Source of the DNA: an uncultured Bacteroides sp.
GTDB taxonomy: Bacteria > Bacteroidota > Bacteroidia > Bacteroidales > Bacteroidaceae
Length of the DNA: 16,359 nucleotides
Direction: 5' to 3'
NCBI GenBank assembly: GCA_947071285.1
Contig: CAMTFK010000095.1
Span: 1 to 16,359 of the forward strand
Position numbers and translations under genes: made by a program. Numbering within the stretch: position 1 is the stretch's first letter; the number at the start of each line of letters is the position of its first letter. Below are positions 14,919-16,359 of the stretch, piece after piece. Below the pieces are notes generated by a model, which saw nothing but the letters and a program-made list of their open reading frames with translations, was not told the DNA's origin and did no database searches.

Positions 14919-14925
14919 ATCTTTG
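14918..14925 (+). promoter_or_regulatory. Possible -7 element for the AlaX-like gene
   Basis: TATCTTTG matches TAnnTTTG and follows directly on the upstream terminator. It predicts a start near 14932 and a leader of about 86 nt. No -33 element is evident, because that position falls within the terminator stem. Confidence 0.4.
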
Positions 14926-15017
14926 ACACTGTATACAACAGTGAGAGTCATATTTACAGTTCTTAATAGGAAAGACGGTGTTACTCCACTAAATAACTAA
15001 AGCTATTGAAATAACTT

Positions 15018-15491
15018 ATGGAACAACAAATTCAACTCAACGACCACAACAAGCAGGAATACCCGCCGATGCATACCTGCGAACATATTATTAACCGAAC
15101 CATGATGAACCTCTTTGGTTGCGGACGATCAATATCGGCACATATAGAAAGAAAGAAAAGCAAGTTGGATTATGCATTGGAGTCCGCTCCTACAGAACAA
15201 GGTGTAAAACGACTGGAAGAAGCTGTAAATGCGGTGATAGCACAAGGCTTGGATGTAACCACAGAATTCATCACCCAGGAAGAAGCCCAGGGACGTTTCG
15301 ACCTGAAACGGTTGCCGGATGACGCTTCGGAAACGGTGCGTGTAGTGAAAGTAGGCAATTATGATGAATGCCTTTGCCTGGGAACACACGTAAGGAATAC
15401 CTCTGAGATAGGGACCTTCAAAGTCATCAGTCACGACTGGAATGAAGAAGCCAAGCGATGGAGAATGCGTTTCAAATTAGTAGCTCCATAA
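15018..15491 (+). CDS. AlaX-like free-standing tRNA-editing domain protein
   Basis: A 157-residue protein resembling the stand-alone editing domain of alanyl-tRNA synthetase (the HxxxH / tRNA_SAD family). The zinc-site motifs are present: HTCEH (His19, His23) and CLGTH (Cys120, His124), followed by VRNTSEIGTFKV, which resembles the AlaX signature CxGTHVxxTxEIG. Members of this family hydrolyse mischarged tRNA (typically Ser-tRNA-Ala) in the cytoplasm. The length matches short AlaX proteins. The segment between the motifs (about 45-110) diverges from what I recall, so substrate and activity are uncertain. There is no strong Shine-Dalgarno before the ATG, as is common in Bacteroides. A monocistronic unit is likely, with a terminator before it and a separate promoter region after it. 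Confidence 0.78.
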   Translation: MEQQIQLNDHNKQEYPPMHTCEHIINRTMMNLFGCGRSISAHIERKKSKLDYALESAPTEQGVKRLEEAVNAVIAQGLDVTTEFITQEEAQGRFDLKRLPDDASETVRVVKVGNYDECLCLGTHVRNTSEIGTFKVISHDWNEEAKRWRMRFKLVAP

Positions 15492-15539
15492 AGCAATTTT
15501 ATATAAAAAACGTACAAAACGGCATAAACCAAGTAATTT

Positions 15540-15558
15540 TGTCAGAACTTTAGTGACA
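15540..15558 (+). promoter_or_regulatory. Dyad upstream of the hsp20 promoter
   Basis: TGTCA (15540-15544), nine bases, TGACA (15554-15558). Its centre is about 65 bp upstream of the start predicted from the sigma-54-type element, so it could be an activator site. It overlaps the TAATTTTG box at 15534-15541. Confidence 0.4.
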
Positions 15559-15587
15559 TTTTGTTAATCAGCGAAACCAAAAGCAAT

Positions 15588-15602
15588 TGGCACGCGTTTT
15601 GC
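15588..15602 (+). promoter_or_regulatory. Sigma-54-type -24/-12 promoter for hsp20
   Basis: TGGCACG, four bases, TTGC matches the sigma-54 consensus (TGGCACG-N4-TTGCW) at all fixed positions except the final W, which is G. The GG and GC pairs have the required 10-base spacing. A start near 15614 and a leader of about 118 nt are predicted. Bacteroides carry sigma-54 to my knowledge; use of it for hsp20 is inference. Confidence 0.5.
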
Positions 15603-15731
15603 GATAACGTTTATGAACAACGGTTCAGAAACCGCACGGAAGCAGTTGAAAAACAGTAACCGAAAGGTAAACACGAACCGGAAGTTCAGAACTAACCGAA
15701 TGTTTAACTTAAAGGATAGGAGACTAAAATT

Positions 15732-16160
15732 ATGATGCCTGTTAGAAGAACTCAAAGTTGGTTACCAAGTATCTTTAATGATTTCTTTGATAACGAATGG
15801 ATGGAAAAAGCCAATGCAACCGCTCCGGCTATCAACGTGATGGAAACGGAAAAGGAATACAAAGTAGAGTTGGCTGCTCCGGGAATGACCAAAGATGATT
15901 TCAACGTTCATATCGACGAAGACAACAATTTGGTTATCAGCATGGAAAAGAAGACTGAAAACAAGGAGGAAAAGAAAGACGGTCGCTATCTGCGTCGCGA
16001 ATTCTCATACTCTAAGTTCCAACAGACCATGATATTGCCGGACAATGTGGATAAGGAAAAGATTGCAGCACAAGTAGAAAACGGTGTGCTGAACATCAAC
16101 CTTCCGAAGTTCTCAGCCGAAGAAAAACAAAAGAACAAGAAATCCATTGAAGTGAAATAA
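15732..16160 (+). CDS. Hsp20 family small heat-shock protein
   Basis: A 142-residue alpha-crystallin-type chaperone that would hold unfolding proteins in the cytoplasm in an ATP-independent way. The N-terminal arm (1-30) includes LPSIFNDFFD. The alpha-crystallin domain spans about 31-126, with YKVELAAPGMTKDDFNVHI and the signature ENGVLNINLPK (116-126). The C-terminal tail has the oligomerisation motif I-x-V at SIEVK (138-142). The start is either of two adjacent ATGs (15732 or 15735); GGAG at 15719-15722 serves both. The leader is long and carries a sigma-54-type promoter and a second, primary-sigma-like box. The gene is followed by a terminator at 16202. Length is normal. Confidence 0.95.
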   Translation: MMPVRRTQSWLPSIFNDFFDNEWMEKANATAPAINVMETEKEYKVELAAPGMTKDDFNVHIDEDNNLVISMEKKTENKEEKKDGRYLRREFSYSKFQQTMILPDNVDKEKIAAQVENGVLNINLPKFSAEEKQKNKKSIEVK

Positions 16161-16201
16161 ATTTTTCTACTAAAACCAACAGATGAATTATTAAAAATAA
16201 G

Positions 16202-16240
16202 AACGGGCTACTTCCATAAAAAGAAGTTGCCCGTTTCTTT
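16202..16240. terminator. Bidirectional-type terminator after hsp20
   Basis: AACGGGCTACTTC (16202-16214) pairs with GAAGTTGCCCGTT (16223-16235), a 13-bp stem with one mismatch and an 8-nt loop, followed by TCTTT. It lies between two convergent genes, so it may serve both. Confidence 0.75.
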
Positions 16241-16259
16241 ATATCATCAGGAGAATATT

Positions 16260-16358
16260 TTATTTCACCTTGCGACTACCTTTCAGAAAACGATTCGTCA
16301 GCCACTTGCGTACAGGCTCATCGTAGAGTTTCAGACAGGCGTAAGCAAGAACAAAGGC
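16260..16358 (-). CDS. C-terminal end of a protein, possibly an acyltransferase (partial)
   Basis: The reverse strand is open from the window edge for 32 codons to a TAA stop at 16260-16262. It encodes AFVLAYACLKLYDEPVRKW (residues 1-19 of the fragment) followed by LTNRFLKGSRKVK. A hydrophobic stretch followed by LYDEPVRKWL and a basic tail resembles the C-terminus of multi-pass acyltransferase_3 (OafA-like) proteins of Bacteroides. That is a family impression from a very short segment. The rest of the gene lies outside the window. It converges on hsp20 across the shared terminator. Confidence 0.5.
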   Translation of the reverse strand, partial: AFVLAYACLKLYDEPVRKWLTNRFLKGSRKVK

Positions 16359-16359
16359 A

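Larger units (their letters stand above)
15492..15731 (+). other. hsp20 upstream and leader region
   Basis: A 240-bp region with a TAnnTTTG match (TAATTTTG, 15534-15541), a TGTCA-N9-TGACA dyad, a sigma-54-type promoter, a small hairpin (CGGTT-CAGA-AACCG at 15621-15634), and AACCG words at 15658, 15676 and 15694, spaced 18 bp apart. The ribosome-binding sequence GGAG at 15719-15722 is 9 nt before the ATG. No ORF seen. Confidence 0.6.

Overview
The window looks like a human-gut Bacteroides chromosome. The evidence is a complete SusC/SusD-type polysaccharide utilisation locus, lipoproteins with a Cys followed by acidic residues, several matches to the Bacteroides -7 promoter element TAnnTTTG, and weak Shine-Dalgarno sequences. 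Gene order and families match the dextran (alpha-1,6-glucan) locus known from Bacteroides thetaiotaomicron (the BT3086-BT3091 type). That assignment is from memory of families and synteny; no search was run.

Layout. Positions 1-98 hold a REP-like double stem-loop. From 99 to 12684 all genes are on the minus strand, read right to left: a SusR-like membrane-bound regulator (12684-11026), SusC (10777-7778), SusD (7765-6275), a SusE/SusF-like surface glycan-binding lipoprotein (6252-4756), a GH66 endo-dextranase lipoprotein (4734-2944) and a GH31 alpha-glucosidase (2597-99). susC to GH66 are spaced 12-22 bp apart and form a clear operon. GH31 is set off by a 346-bp gap that contains an array of 22-bp dyad repeats. 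From 12685 to 13594 there is a long gene-poor region with a second dyad array (23-bp period), several hairpins and a candidate structured RNA. After that the plus strand carries an unrecognised multi-pass membrane protein (13595-14857), an AlaX-like tRNA-editing domain protein (15018-15491) and an Hsp20 small heat-shock protein (15732-16160). The minus strand then carries the last 32 codons of a protein that may be an acyltransferase.

How the PUL would work (inference from family knowledge): surface GH66 cuts dextran into isomalto-oligosaccharides, the SusE/F-like protein and SusD hold the glycan, and SusC imports oligosaccharides using TonB energy. Periplasmic GH31 then releases glucose. The regulator has a periplasmic repeat domain, one membrane helix and a cytoplasmic helix-turn-helix, and would sense a breakdown product and activate susC. 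A 10-bp word (ATACTACTAT) occurs upstream of both susC and the regulator gene and is a candidate operator.

The most unusual material is non-coding: the 22-bp array of GTAA-N6-TTAC dyads before GH31, the 23-bp array of CCAACA-N6-TGTTGG dyads upstream of the regulator, a roughly 165-nt rod-shaped RNA candidate with 6S-like geometry, and a sigma-54-type promoter with an upstream dyad before hsp20.
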